A stretch of DNA of 23,095 nucleotides, taken from Ascoidea tarda (nom. inval.) (lineage: Eukaryota; Ascomycota; Saccharomycetes; Ascoideales; Ascoideaceae). Where the stretch lies: NCBI GenBank assembly GCA_030560485.1, contig JAKTTS010000235.1, forward strand, positions 1 through 23,095, given 5' to 3'. Positions within the stretch are counted from its first letter, which is position 1. Every line of letters begins with the position of its first letter. Made by a program: the position numbers and the translations under genes. Positions 1 through 8,411 of the stretch are shown one piece after another. The notes under the pieces are model-generated. The model was not told the origin of the DNA. It ran no database searches and saw only the letters and a program-made list of their open reading frames with translations.

Positions 1-991
1 GTGAAAGCTTAGAGTTTTTTTCATATCAAAAGACATATCGAAATCGTTGTCATCATCAAGAGCTTGTATATTCGAGTTTTGATTTGGAAAGGATTTCTTT
101 GATTTTGCTCTTGGGCCTCCTCTTTGAGGAGCCAAACTTCTCTTTTTAGCCCTCTGAGCATAAAGTCTTTTTAATTTTTCTCTTTCGGTTTTCTTCAAGG
201 CTTCTAGTTCAGCTTGCATTTTTTTGATGCTTGCAGCAAAAACGGCGACTGTTGGGATTGCATTAACTTCAGCTTCAATGTCGATATCAATTTCTGGATC
301 ATCATCTGACAAGATATCAGAGTTTGCTAAAGAGAGTTTTCTATTATTTTCAGGAGGGGGAGTTGAAGGGGTTAAAGGTTTTTCTTTCCATTTCTTATTA
401 AAGATATCTTCAAGTTTGTGACCCAAATCATTAACATAGGATCCAGAAGGATTAAAGATGTAGCAATTTTGAAACATAAGTCTTATATCTTTTTCGAATT
501 CATCGGCATTTTCATAGGAACCATTGGATAGTTTTAGTTTTATTGTCCCTAAATCCATTGGGTTTTTGATGACGTCAAAGTAAGTTGGACATTGAGATTC
601 AATTGGATCTACGGGTTTTAAGAAAGGATAGGTAATATTTTCATGTTTTTTTGAGAACAATTCTCGTAAAACTTGGTTACAAAATCTTAGTTCATTGGCA
701 TATTTCTTTTTCCTGGGTTTGTTATCATAAGTTATATCTTTTGGTTTTGGAGGGTGTATTTCTCTTTTAGGCCTGCCACCACCATCATGAGTAATTTCTC
801 TTCTTATAGTTGGTATGCCATTTGAGTTTAAGGGTAGAGTCTTTGGAGATTGTTTTGAGGAGTTTTTTGAATTTATGTTATTTATTGAGGAATTATTTAG
901 ATGATTGGGTTTGTGAAGATTTGAATTGGAGTGGTGGTCATTGTTGTTGCTATGGCTATTGTGATTGTTAAAAGTATTATTATTACTATTA

Positions 992-1033
<42 letters not shown>

Positions 1034-2142
1034 GTGCTGTTATTATTAGATTTTCTTCTTCTTTTTGAGGAATTTGGATTTAAAGGGCCGTTATGAGAGG
1101 TTTCCGGTAGTATAGATTGAGGCATGTTGACCATGTATTTTTGGAAGCTTGTTTTAATATTTCTTGCCATTTTTGATATAGGGACATTGAAGCCATTGAA
1201 TTTTTCACAGTTATCAACCATTAGATTGAAATCATTTATAAAGTCTATAGTTGATTCATAAGCATTTACAGATAATTTTTTTTCCATTGTTGAAAGATCC
1301 ATTGGTCTTTTGATATAATTGTAGTAGTAGGGGATATTTAGTTTGACGATGTCGACAGGATACAAGAAGGGGAGAGCATCTTTTAATTTTTTCACGTTTT
1401 TTATAACATTTATGGCATATCTTTGTTGATCCTTTGATAATGAGACTTCAGGCAAATTGTTCATATCGGGCTCCGAAAGAGGTTTGGGAGCAGGTATCAT
1501 TTTTGGTTGAGTAGTTGTAGATGAATCCTTTTGATTGTTTTCCTTTGAATTATCAGTTTCAGTTGTAGAGTCACTTTTTATGTTTGTTTGTTTCGGTTGA
1601 TCTAGTTTCTGTATTTCATTCTGACCGTTGACTAGTTCTATTTCGCTGCCACTATCATTATCGTCATTTTCGTTATCATTATCATTATTATTATTTTCAT
1701 TGTCATTATTATGACCACGATCAGAATCAGGCTTTATAGTTGTTGTTTCATTATTGTTAGATTCGTTATCACCAATGTGCTCAGAAGAGTATGTCTTTTT
1801 GTCATTCTGCTGTATGAGTTCGTGCTTTAGTTTCTTTGTTGGAGACTGAATGTGGGATAGATCATCAAGATGGTCTTCATCTCGGTCGTGTTTCAAGGGC
1901 TCGGGACTCGGAATAGGAGGCGAAAGAGGTTCGTTATTGTTATGGAGAGAGTTGGAAGAATTTGCAGTGGGTTTATCGAGACTGGCCTTGGGAAGGGAGT
2001 TCGGCTTGGGATTGTCAGGCGAGTGGGAGACTATGTCGATATTGGAGTTGTCGTGGATAGCATTAGATGTGTGATGAAGGTCTGCGATGGAGTTCTTGAT
2101 GCTGTTGTCGCTTTCAGGAGTTGCAGGAGCTGGGTCTTCCAT
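1..2142 (-). CDS. BDF1: BET-family double bromodomain protein, Bdf1-like (3' end outside window)
   Basis: Bdf1 proteins bind acetylated histone tails, chiefly H4, and help recruit TFIID and chromatin complexes in the nucleus. The frame opens with ATG at 2140-2142 in a good context (ACCATGG) and stays open for 714 codons to the window edge. Residues 1-230 are an acidic Asn/Asp-rich tail. Bromodomain 1 lies at about 235-345, with DALPFLYPVD at 255-264, NYIKRPMDL at 275-283 and a probable acetyl-lysine-binding Asn at 316 in a CEKFNG motif. A poly-Asn linker follows at about 363-393. Bromodomain 2 lies at about 480-590, with YFDVIKNPMDLGTI ending near 534 and NCYIFNP at 559-565, whose Asn564 is the expected ligand contact. 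A basic Lys/Glu-rich helical segment comes next. The last residues visible (MSFDMKKTLSFH) look like the start of the C-terminal ET domain, so only that domain is missing. Two bromodomains plus an ET start make the family secure; BDF1 versus a BDF2-type paralogue cannot be settled here. Confidence 0.93.
973..1033. repeat. ATT/AAT trinucleotide repeat coding poly-Asn in BDF1
   Basis: An almost pure run of ATT units, uninterrupted from about 995 to 1032, is read on the minus strand as AAT codons. It gives the poly-Asn linker between the two bromodomains. Such tracts vary in length between strains and the linker is expected to be disordered. Confidence 0.9.
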
Positions 2143-2433
2143 GGTGAAAGAGAAGTGAAAGAGGAGTGAAAGAGAAAAGGTGCTAACGAGGCCGGAATAG
2201 GGTAACCTTGAGCTGTGCAGCAGAGAAGAAGTTGAGAGTGGAAAGAAGAAGAAAACAAAAGGAAAAGAAAAATGAAAAAACAAATGAAAAAACAAATGAA
2301 AAATTTTACAAAGTGGCAGGGAAGCAATTTAAATATTTCCAAGCAGCGCTCCTCTGCTTTTTATACAATTCCCAAACGGGGGCCTTCGCTGCGCTCTGCC
2401 TCGTGTCCACTCAGAAGGCCCGCTCTGGTCTGG

Positions 2434-2835
2434 CCAATCACAGTATGCACTGTCTTTGCCGCACCTTTACGCGCAGCGCGGCTGCTTTTAGATAGACTTT
2501 GCGTGTGCTGTGGGGTGCTTCTTCTTGCTGTATTACAGACGCTGATTGGCGGGCTAGTGTACGCTGTGCAGCTGGACTGCTCGTAGCAACTCCATCGCTG
2601 TCCCGTTCTTGCCGGCTTGCTACAGCGCTTGTAGCGGAAACACGTGAAAAGCACCGCCTTTCTCCTGTTTCAAAGGGCCAGACCTGCATAGGGTAACGCA
2701 GAAGCCTCACAAGATGCCTGAAGCCTGCAGTGCAAATGCGTCAGGGCCGGTGGAGGCCAACTGCGCGTTGCCTCCCAACGTTGCACCAGGTTTTCGTGTT
2801 TGTGCTGACGCGTTATTTGTGTTTGTCCCGATTGG
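2434..2835. promoter_or_regulatory. Three CCAAT boxes
   Basis: CCAAT occurs on the plus strand at 2434-2438 (in TGGCCAATCA). It occurs on the minus strand at 2545-2549 (seen as GATTGGC) and 2831-2835 (seen as CGATTGGG). Three copies in a 400-bp GC-rich promoter are consistent with binding by the Hap2/3/4/5 (NF-Y) complex. They lie about 290-690 bp upstream of the BDF1 start. Sites are read directly; binding is inferred. Confidence 0.45.
2641..2646. promoter_or_regulatory. CACGTG E-box upstream of BDF1
   Basis: A perfect CACGTG palindrome lies about 500 bp upstream of the BDF1 start inside the GC-rich block. CACGTG is the core site of Cbf1 and Pho4-type bHLH factors in yeasts. The same hexamer recurs at 8311, 16885 and 20471. 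Confidence 0.4.
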
Positions 2836-3097
2836 GCCGCTGCTCTGATAACCGATGCTTACTCAGAACAGAAACTTGATAAGCTCAAATAAAACACATC
2901 AATTCGTAAGCACTGATAAAAAACAATTCATATCAACAAAACATCAAAAACTAAAAGCTGGAACAAAAAAGAACCTCAGACAAAAAACAAAAAACAAAAA
3001 ATTGCTCTCGCTCACACCGGTGGCTGCTGGAATATTAATCCAACAAACCCTTAACACAATTTAGTACACTTGAATAAAAAAACAGATTATAACGTCT

Positions 3098-6000
3098 CTA
3101 ATAGAAATCAGGCTCGGTGCTCTTGAGCTTTTCAGTTATCATATTTAAATCCCATCGTTTTGTGATATCTTTTGTTAGGCACCCTTTTACAATGGCGAGC
3201 AATCCCTGGTCATAGAAACATGCTTGTTTCAAACTTTTTTCATCAATCTCAGCCTTTTTGATCTTTTCTCGAAGTTTTGGCTCAAAGTTGCTATTGAATG
3301 GCAACTGGCCTACAATCATCGTGTAAAGCAATACTCCAAACGCCCATATATCTGCAATTGGTCCCAATGGTGGTGGATCATCAGATAGTATCTCTGGCGA
3401 AGCATATGGTAACGACCCGATGTGACTGTGTGGTAGATTTCCCTGGTTCTCATTGCCTGATGAAATCTCCTTATTGTATTTACTATCTGAAAATCTTATT
3501 GGTGTCATAAAGTTACTAATAGAGTTATTCATTGATATTATATCACAATATGGCTCATTCAATCCATTGGTTTTTTCATTGCTTCGTTTCTTCATATTTT
3601 GATTACTAGAACTTAAATAATTAGATAATTCTTCTCTCCCAGAATTGATCTCAAATGTTGTCGCTGTGATTGATGGGCCGTAGTTTTTATCAATTAAAAT
3701 TGGTGAATCATCATGAACAAAGTGTTTATTATTAATAATCTTAAATAGCCTACTATTGCTTCTTTTCATCTCTAATAAATTTTCTGTCGATGGTGAGTGT
3801 GGTATGTTAATTCTGGATTCAGTTGCTGGCCTCGCTGAAAAATACAATACATCTTCTTCCTTAATTGATGAGTTTCGTACTCTTTTAACATTTCTTTTAA
3901 AACTATTATGACTATAACTGCTCTCAGAATATCTGTCATTGGAAAAAAAACTTCGAACAGAGACGATTGAATTTTGTTTCACTTTAGGCTTTAAATAAAA
4001 CCCACTCATTCCAAAATCGGTTATTAAAATATGATTATAGGTTTTGCTCTTATCTTCTTTATCTTGCACTTCATCAACTAAACAATTCTCCAATTTCAAA
4101 TCTCCATGGACTATTCCATTATAATGCATATATGACAATCCATCTAGTATTTCAAAACAAAATAACCGAATTATCCTCAGTCGTTTACGAATTGGAAATG
4201 ATGAATTATATGTATCGTATGGCCCCCAATGTGAAACAACATCGTATAATGTTCCTCCATATATTCTTGGTGTTATACAAAAAATAGCATCTTCCGTTTC
4301 ATGAACATACAATAATGGCAAGATTCTTTTATGGTTTAACCTTGACCAAATCCGTATCTCTCTTTTAAATCTTCTTTTAACACTTGGATAAAGTGTGCTA
4401 ATAATTTTGACCGCTCTGATAATTTGGGAATCTTTAACTAAATGACATTCTCGAACAACCCCCCAAGATCCATACCCAATAATACGATCTAATTTATGTG
4501 CAAGCACAATTGCTCCCTTTGAATCAACATTTTCTTTGGTTTTAGCACTTGAGGATCCTGTTTTTTTACTCTTTGACACTGATGAGTTATTTACATTTTC
4601 TTTAGTCTCATTGTTCGAATTGTTTAAGTTGATATTAGAATTAAATACGGATAAATATTGTGATGCATTGGATTTTCGTTTTTTTATTGCTGCAAATTTT
4701 TTTTTCACTAATGGAGCTAACGTTTTGTAATTTCCATCAGGGGATAATGATGAAAGTATCTTATTTCTTTGAACAAAATTTAATGATTGAAAGTTTTCAG
4801 GTAAGCTATCCAAAATTGATATATCAATTGATCCAACTGAAGATGATTTTTCTTTGAAAAACGGCAATGATATTTTAATATTATGATTTTTTGTTACTTC
4901 ATTATGAGAACTGAAATTATCATCAATTGAAATAGTTGATGATCGATTTGGTTTATGTACAGTATGGATTTCAGGTGATAATTCTGTAAGTGATGATGGC
5001 AAGCTTGTTGGTTCGATGATCATTAATTTGTTTCCTTGAATCCCTGATTTATATTGTTTTTGCACCTCTGAAGAAATATCTCTTGTTATGATAGTTCCAT
5101 GATATTGAGCAGGTCTCAATATTTTATTATTTTCAGCTTCTAGGATTTCCTTGGTTAGTCCAATTTTTTTATGACCACCATGTATATTATCATAATTTCG
5201 CTTGTTATCAAGAACATTTTCAAAATTGGAAATATCTGTATGATAGTTTTGTAAATTTTTATTTTCAAATTTAGGATCGAAATACTTTAAATCAGAGTAA
5301 TTTTCGCATGGACTTTTTGTCGGAGATTGTGGTTGTTCAATATTTGACGCTATATTTAATATTTGAGAACCATCATTGGGTGAAACAGCAGGGCTTTTAT
5401 TATCATTGGTAAAAGAGCTTGAATATTTATATTCTATAATTTTATTTAATTTATTGGGATGTTTGAAAGTATCAGGGTGATCGACAAAATTAAAATTTCG
5501 GTTAAAAATTGGTTCGATTTTTGGTGATGGAATGATTCCCTCATCGATGGGAGGAAACCCACTTATAACAGAGGGCAAATTATCTAAATTATTCAAATGA
5601 TTTAAATTATTCTTGCAAGTAGTCGAATTATTATTCTTTGCACGCAATTTTCTTAATTTTGCATTTTTATAATTAAAATTTTGCAATTGACCGAATCTTT
5701 CAAATTCCTTTTCATTTGCAAACCATTTAGTTAAATTATCATTGAAATCTAAACCAGGGATATATTCATCTTCAAGGCCAATCAATTGTTCAAAATTATG
5801 ATAGATTGATACAGTTGGATGTAAAAAAACGTTTTTTAAAAATGGGTTTTTAATTGATGGATCATGATTATTTAATAAAGAAATTAACGTTGCATCAGGT
5901 ATATGAGCTCTTGTTAGTTCTAAATTACTATTATGACTTTTATCGAAAATATTTTTGCTACTTTTAGTATTTTTCTTTCTATTATAGCTTGGGGTATAAT

Positions 6001-7510
6001 CTTTAGAAGGAATAATGGCACCGCCATATTTTAAGGAACCAAAATTTGAATCATCATCGATAGAAGTTTGATTTTGATTTTGATTTTGGTGAGAAAAACT
6101 TAAAGAAAGGTAGGCTTGAGCGTAGATGGGAGATGATGAGACTGAGTTTGAAAGTAAATTTGAAACGTAATTTTTGTTGCTGTTGTTAGTTTGATGGTTA
6201 TTTGAGAAATTGACGTTGCTATTAATTGTATTAATGACATCATCAATATTATGAGCATTGTTTTTAAAATTTAAATTTAGAGAATTTGGATCGGGTAGGG
6301 AGAAATAAGATGCATCGGAGATTCTACGATAGTTGCCTTGATCGTCCTTTTCTAAGAATGAAAAGGGAGCAATTTCAGCGGGAAAGTCTCTTTCCAATAA
6401 AGTAGAGCATTTTCTGATGGGTTGTAAGTCTTCATTTTCTTCGGTTTCTTCGGTGTCGTCAGTATCATTATTATTATTATTATTATTGTTGTTGTTATTT
6501 TCAATCATATTTTTATTGTTGTTATTGTTGTTATTTTTCTTATCATTGTTATCATTGGTATTATTATTTGTAATATTTAAATCAATATTTGAGTCGTTGA
6601 CGTTTTTCTGAAATAGACTTAGTTTTGATTTAACTTTTGGTTTTGATTGGAATTGAGAAAAACTTGGATTTGAGACGGATCTTTTTGAGGATAAATTCGA
6701 GGAAGAATTTGAAGGGTTTGAAAAAGAGGATAAATTTGATGATGAATTTGAAATAAAGTGATGGTGGTGATTATCCTGAATTAAGCTATTATTTAGATTT
6801 AGATTTTGATTTAGATTTTGATTTAGATTTTGATTAATTTTTTTCGAGTTTAGAAATTTAGTAATATTAGATATTGATTTATTTGATTTATTTGATTTAT
6901 CTGATTTGTTTGAAATTGGAACTGAGGAGTAATTAAGTGGGTCTATAAATGGTGAAGTAGTTGAAATTAGGGAATTCGATATGGCAGGAGAATTAAGAAA
7001 GTTATTTTCAAAAGTGTAGCCATTATTATAGGTATCGAAATTTGAGTCAATAAGATTTTTATTGTTATTTTTTTTAACAGTTTTGGTTTTATTGATTGAA
7101 TTTAATAGGCTTGAATCAATTAGAGAATTATTGATTGAATCATCATAGTTTGAGATTAAGTTATTAGAAAAAAGATTATTATTTCGGTTAGTTGAATAAT
7201 CATCATTAAGAGGTAGTAAAGAAGGGTAAGACTGGTAAGTATTATTATTAAAATTATTTGAATTATGATGATTGTTGTTGTTTGTGGAATTATTATTTGT
7301 GTAAGGATTGAATAATAAATTTGAGTCTGAGTAATCCTTTTTAAAGGAATTATTAATTAAATTTGTATTGATGTTTGAGGATTTTGTATTAGACAAGTTA
7401 AAATTGGTTTTATCATTTTGATTGAAATTCTGATTGATTGAAGTATTAAAATTCTGATTGGATTTTAAATTTTTATCTTTTTTAATAAAGTTATATGGCA
7501 ATCCATCCAT
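3098..7510 (-). CDS. NNK1: Nnk1-like serine/threonine protein kinase with long Asn-rich N-terminus
   Basis: The 1470-aa protein has a C-terminal kinase domain from about residue 1005 to 1465. It shows a Gly-rich loop GYGSWG from Gly1012, the ATP-binding Lys1035 in AVKII, a catalytic loop HGDLKLEN with Asp1137, DFG at 1165-1167, and SPE at 1371-1373 as the APE motif. Catalytic residues are all present, so it should be active. HGD replaces HRD, making it a non-RD kinase. About 205 residues separate DFG from SPE, so a long Ser-rich insert sits in the activation segment. The phrases GYGSWGVVREC, HGDLKLENCL, GSLPYASPE and PLGP-ADIWAFG match what I recall of S. cerevisiae Nnk1, a kinase linked to nitrogen metabolism and TORC1. 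Residues 1-1000 are low-complexity Asn/Ser sequence with many possible phosphosites. The start ATG at 7508-7510 opens the frame. The orthology call rests on memory rather than an alignment. Confidence 0.78.
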   Translation of the reverse strand: MDGLPYNFIKKDKNLKSNQNFNTSINQNFNQNDKTNFNLSNTKSSNINTNLINNSFKKDYSDSNLLFNPYTNNNSTNNNNHHNSNNFNNNTYQSYPSLLPLNDDYSTNRNNNLFSNNLISNYDDSINNSLIDSSLLNSINKTKTVKKNNNKNLIDSNFDTYNNGYTFENNFLNSPAISNSLISTTSPFIDPLNYSSVPISNKSDKSNKSNKSISNITKFLNSKKINQNLNQNLNQNLNLNNSLIQDNHHHHFISNSSSNLSSFSNPSNSSSNLSSKRSVSNPSFSQFQSKPKVKSKLSLFQKNVNDSNIDLNITNNNTNDNNDKKNNNNNNNKNMIENNNNNNNNNNNDTDDTEETEENEDLQPIRKCSTLLERDFPAEIAPFSFLEKDDQGNYRRISDASYFSLPDPNSLNLNFKNNAHNIDDVINTINSNVNFSNNHQTNNSNKNYVSNLLSNSVSSSPIYAQAYLSLSFSHQNQNQNQTSIDDDSNFGSLKYGGAIIPSKDYTPSYNRKKNTKSSKNIFDKSHNSNLELTRAHIPDATLISLLNNHDPSIKNPFLKNVFLHPTVSIYHNFEQLIGLEDEYIPGLDFNDNLTKWFANEKEFERFGQLQNFNYKNAKLRKLRAKNNNSTTCKNNLNHLNNLDNLPSVISGFPPIDEGIIPSPKIEPIFNRNFNFVDHPDTFKHPNKLNKIIEYKYSSSFTNDNKSPAVSPNDGSQILNIASNIEQPQSPTKSPCENYSDLKYFDPKFENKNLQNYHTDISNFENVLDNKRNYDNIHGGHKKIGLTKEILEAENNKILRPAQYHGTIITRDISSEVQKQYKSGIQGNKLMIIEPTSLPSSLTELSPEIHTVHKPNRSSTISIDDNFSSHNEVTKNHNIKISLPFFKEKSSSVGSIDISILDSLPENFQSLNFVQRNKILSSLSPDGNYKTLAPLVKKKFAAIKKRKSNASQYLSVFNSNINLNNSNNETKENVNNSSVSKSKKTGSSSAKTKENVDSKGAIVLAHKLDRIIGYGSWGVVRECHLVKDSQIIRAVKIISTLYPSVKRRFKREIRIWSRLNHKRILPLLYVHETEDAIFCITPRIYGGTLYDVVSHWGPYDTYNSSFPIRKRLRIIRLFCFEILDGLSYMHYNGIVHGDLKLENCLVDEVQDKEDKSKTYNHILITDFGMSGFYLKPKVKQNSIVSVRSFFSNDRYSESSYSHNSFKRNVKRVRNSSIKEEDVLYFSARPATESRINIPHSPSTENLLEMKRSNSRLFKIINNKHFVHDDSPILIDKNYGPSITATTFEINSGREELSNYLSSSNQNMKKRSNEKTNGLNEPYCDIISMNNSISNFMTPIRFSDSKYNKEISSGNENQGNLPHSHIGSLPYASPEILSDDPPPLGPIADIWAFGVLLYTMIVGQLPFNSNFEPKLREKIKKAEIDEKSLKQACFYDQGLLAIVKGCLTKDITKRWDLNMITEKLKSTEPDFY
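6466..6500. repeat. Trinucleotide repeat coding poly-Asn in the kinase
   Basis: ATT then GTT units read on the minus strand as AAT/AAC codons encode an uninterrupted poly-Asn run in the disordered N-terminal part. It lies just before an acidic Asp/Glu/Thr segment. Similar short Asn runs recur on both sides. Confidence 0.85.
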
Positions 7511-7640
7511 TAATTAAGAAATTACAAATTCTTTTTTAAAAAAAAAAATCGAGAAATAAGATGAAAAGACGAAAAGATGAATATGCGTTAGATAGAGAAT
7601 AAGGCAGATAGTGAGATAAATTAATTAAAAGATAAATTAA

Positions 7641-7696
7641 AATGGTTTAGATTGATTTAGATTGATTTAGATTGATTAGATTGATTAGATTGATTA
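7641..7696. repeat. Tandem minisatellite, 9-10-bp unit
   Basis: The unit ATTGATTTAG (10 bp) occurs at 7651-7660 and 7661-7670, after a diverged copy at 7641-7650. It then shortens to ATTGATTAG (9 bp) at 7671-7679 and 7680-7688, with a partial copy after that. It lies about 130-185 bp upstream of the kinase start, in its probable promoter or leader. Confidence 0.85.
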
Positions 7697-8310
7697 TGTT
7701 ATTTTGTTGTAGGTTGTAGTTACAAATTAATAAATATTTTGATATTAGAACAGCAAAAAGATTAATATGAATAGTGAAGATAATCGGATTTAAATTTTGA
7801 GTGAGGTAAATAGTATTGAAAAGATGATTGTAATAAAACATGCGTCACAAACTTGCAAGCTTTTTTCCTAGATTTTTTCAGATTAAATTTTTATTCAAAA
7901 TTCCTTAAAATTATATGAAATTCCTGAGAAGTAGTTAAAATTAGTTGGAACCGGTTATAATTAGTCAAATTTTTAGTAAATATTCGACAAGTCAGTGAAG
8001 TCAGTTCAGATCAGTGGAGATTAGTTGAGATTATTCGAGATTGAAAGGAACTACAAATTGGCAATGAATCAGGCATAAAAAGCAGTGAAAATAGGCAGCA
8101 TAAAGGACGATACAATTGGGCAGATTGAAGAAAAGACAAGTGCAAGGACAATTAGAGGAGTGCTGATGAACAAAACCCAGAGACAGCAGAGGAAGCAAAA
8201 GCAGAAGCAGAAGAAACAGCAGAGGAAACAGCAGATGTGCTCTTTATATGTCGAGTGTCGGCGCTTAGCTCCCTGCGTCACGCCCCGCACCGGCCGGCTT
8301 CGGAATGGCG

Positions 8311-8316
8311 CACGTG
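8311..8316. promoter_or_regulatory. CACGTG site upstream of PRE2
   Basis: A perfect CACGTG, extended to CACGTGAC as in Cbf1-type sites, lies 96 bp before the PRE2 start inside a short GC-rich block. The match is read directly; the factor is inferred. Confidence 0.45.
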
Positions 8317-8328
8317 ACACTCGGTCAA

Positions 8329-8356
8329 AAGCAGAGGTTGCCACCAACCTCTGCTT
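8329..8356. promoter_or_regulatory. Perfect inverted repeat overlapping a PACE-like (Rpn4) site
   Basis: The arms AAGCAGAGGTTG (8329-8340) and CAACCTCTGCTT (8345-8356) are exact reverse complements around the 4-base centre CCAC. On the minus strand 8337-8345 reads GGTGGCAAC, eight of nine bases of the proteasome-associated control element GGTGGCAAA bound by Rpn4. It sits 55 bp before the PRE2 start. A PACE site is expected for a proteasome gene; the hairpin around it is unusual. Confidence 0.6.
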
Positions 8357-8411
8357 CCTGTGCTTCTTCTTCGTGCTGTCTTTGCTGTCTCTGCTGCTTC
8401 TCTCCACCACC

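Larger units (their letters stand above)
2143..3097. promoter_or_regulatory. BDF1 promoter region and 3' flank of the kinase gene
   Basis: No gene is supported here. Bases 2143-2340 are an A-rich leader for the minus-strand BDF1. Bases 2350-2860 are clearly richer in G and C than the rest of the window and hold short TF-like sites: three CCAAT boxes, one CACGTG and two identical 10-base copies of ATAGGGTAAC. Bases 2860-3097 are A-rich and form the 3' flank of the kinase gene. Several short frames cross the region, but their residue composition simply follows the base composition, and none resembles a known protein. Confidence 0.6.
7511..8411. promoter_or_regulatory. Divergent promoter between the kinase gene and PRE2
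   Basis: The 901-bp gap separates two outward-facing genes. The kinase side (7511-8050) is AT-rich with a tandem repeat at 7641-7696 and looser GATTAGTTGA-like repeats near 7990-8050. The PRE2 side holds a purine-rich stretch (about 8170-8235), a GC-rich block (about 8250-8330) with CACGTG, a strong inverted repeat (8329-8356) and a pyrimidine-rich leader (8350-8410). Frames across it on both strands follow composition. One of them is in frame with PRE2 and is discussed as a finding. Confidence 0.6.

Noticed and set aside
1850-2169. Plus-strand frames over the BDF1 N-terminus
   Set aside because: They are antisense shadows of a clearly coding BDF1 segment.
2855-3064. 69-aa basic ORF on the plus strand
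   Set aside because: Lys/Asn/Gln-rich because the DNA is A-rich; it has no recognisable motif and lies in a 3' flank.
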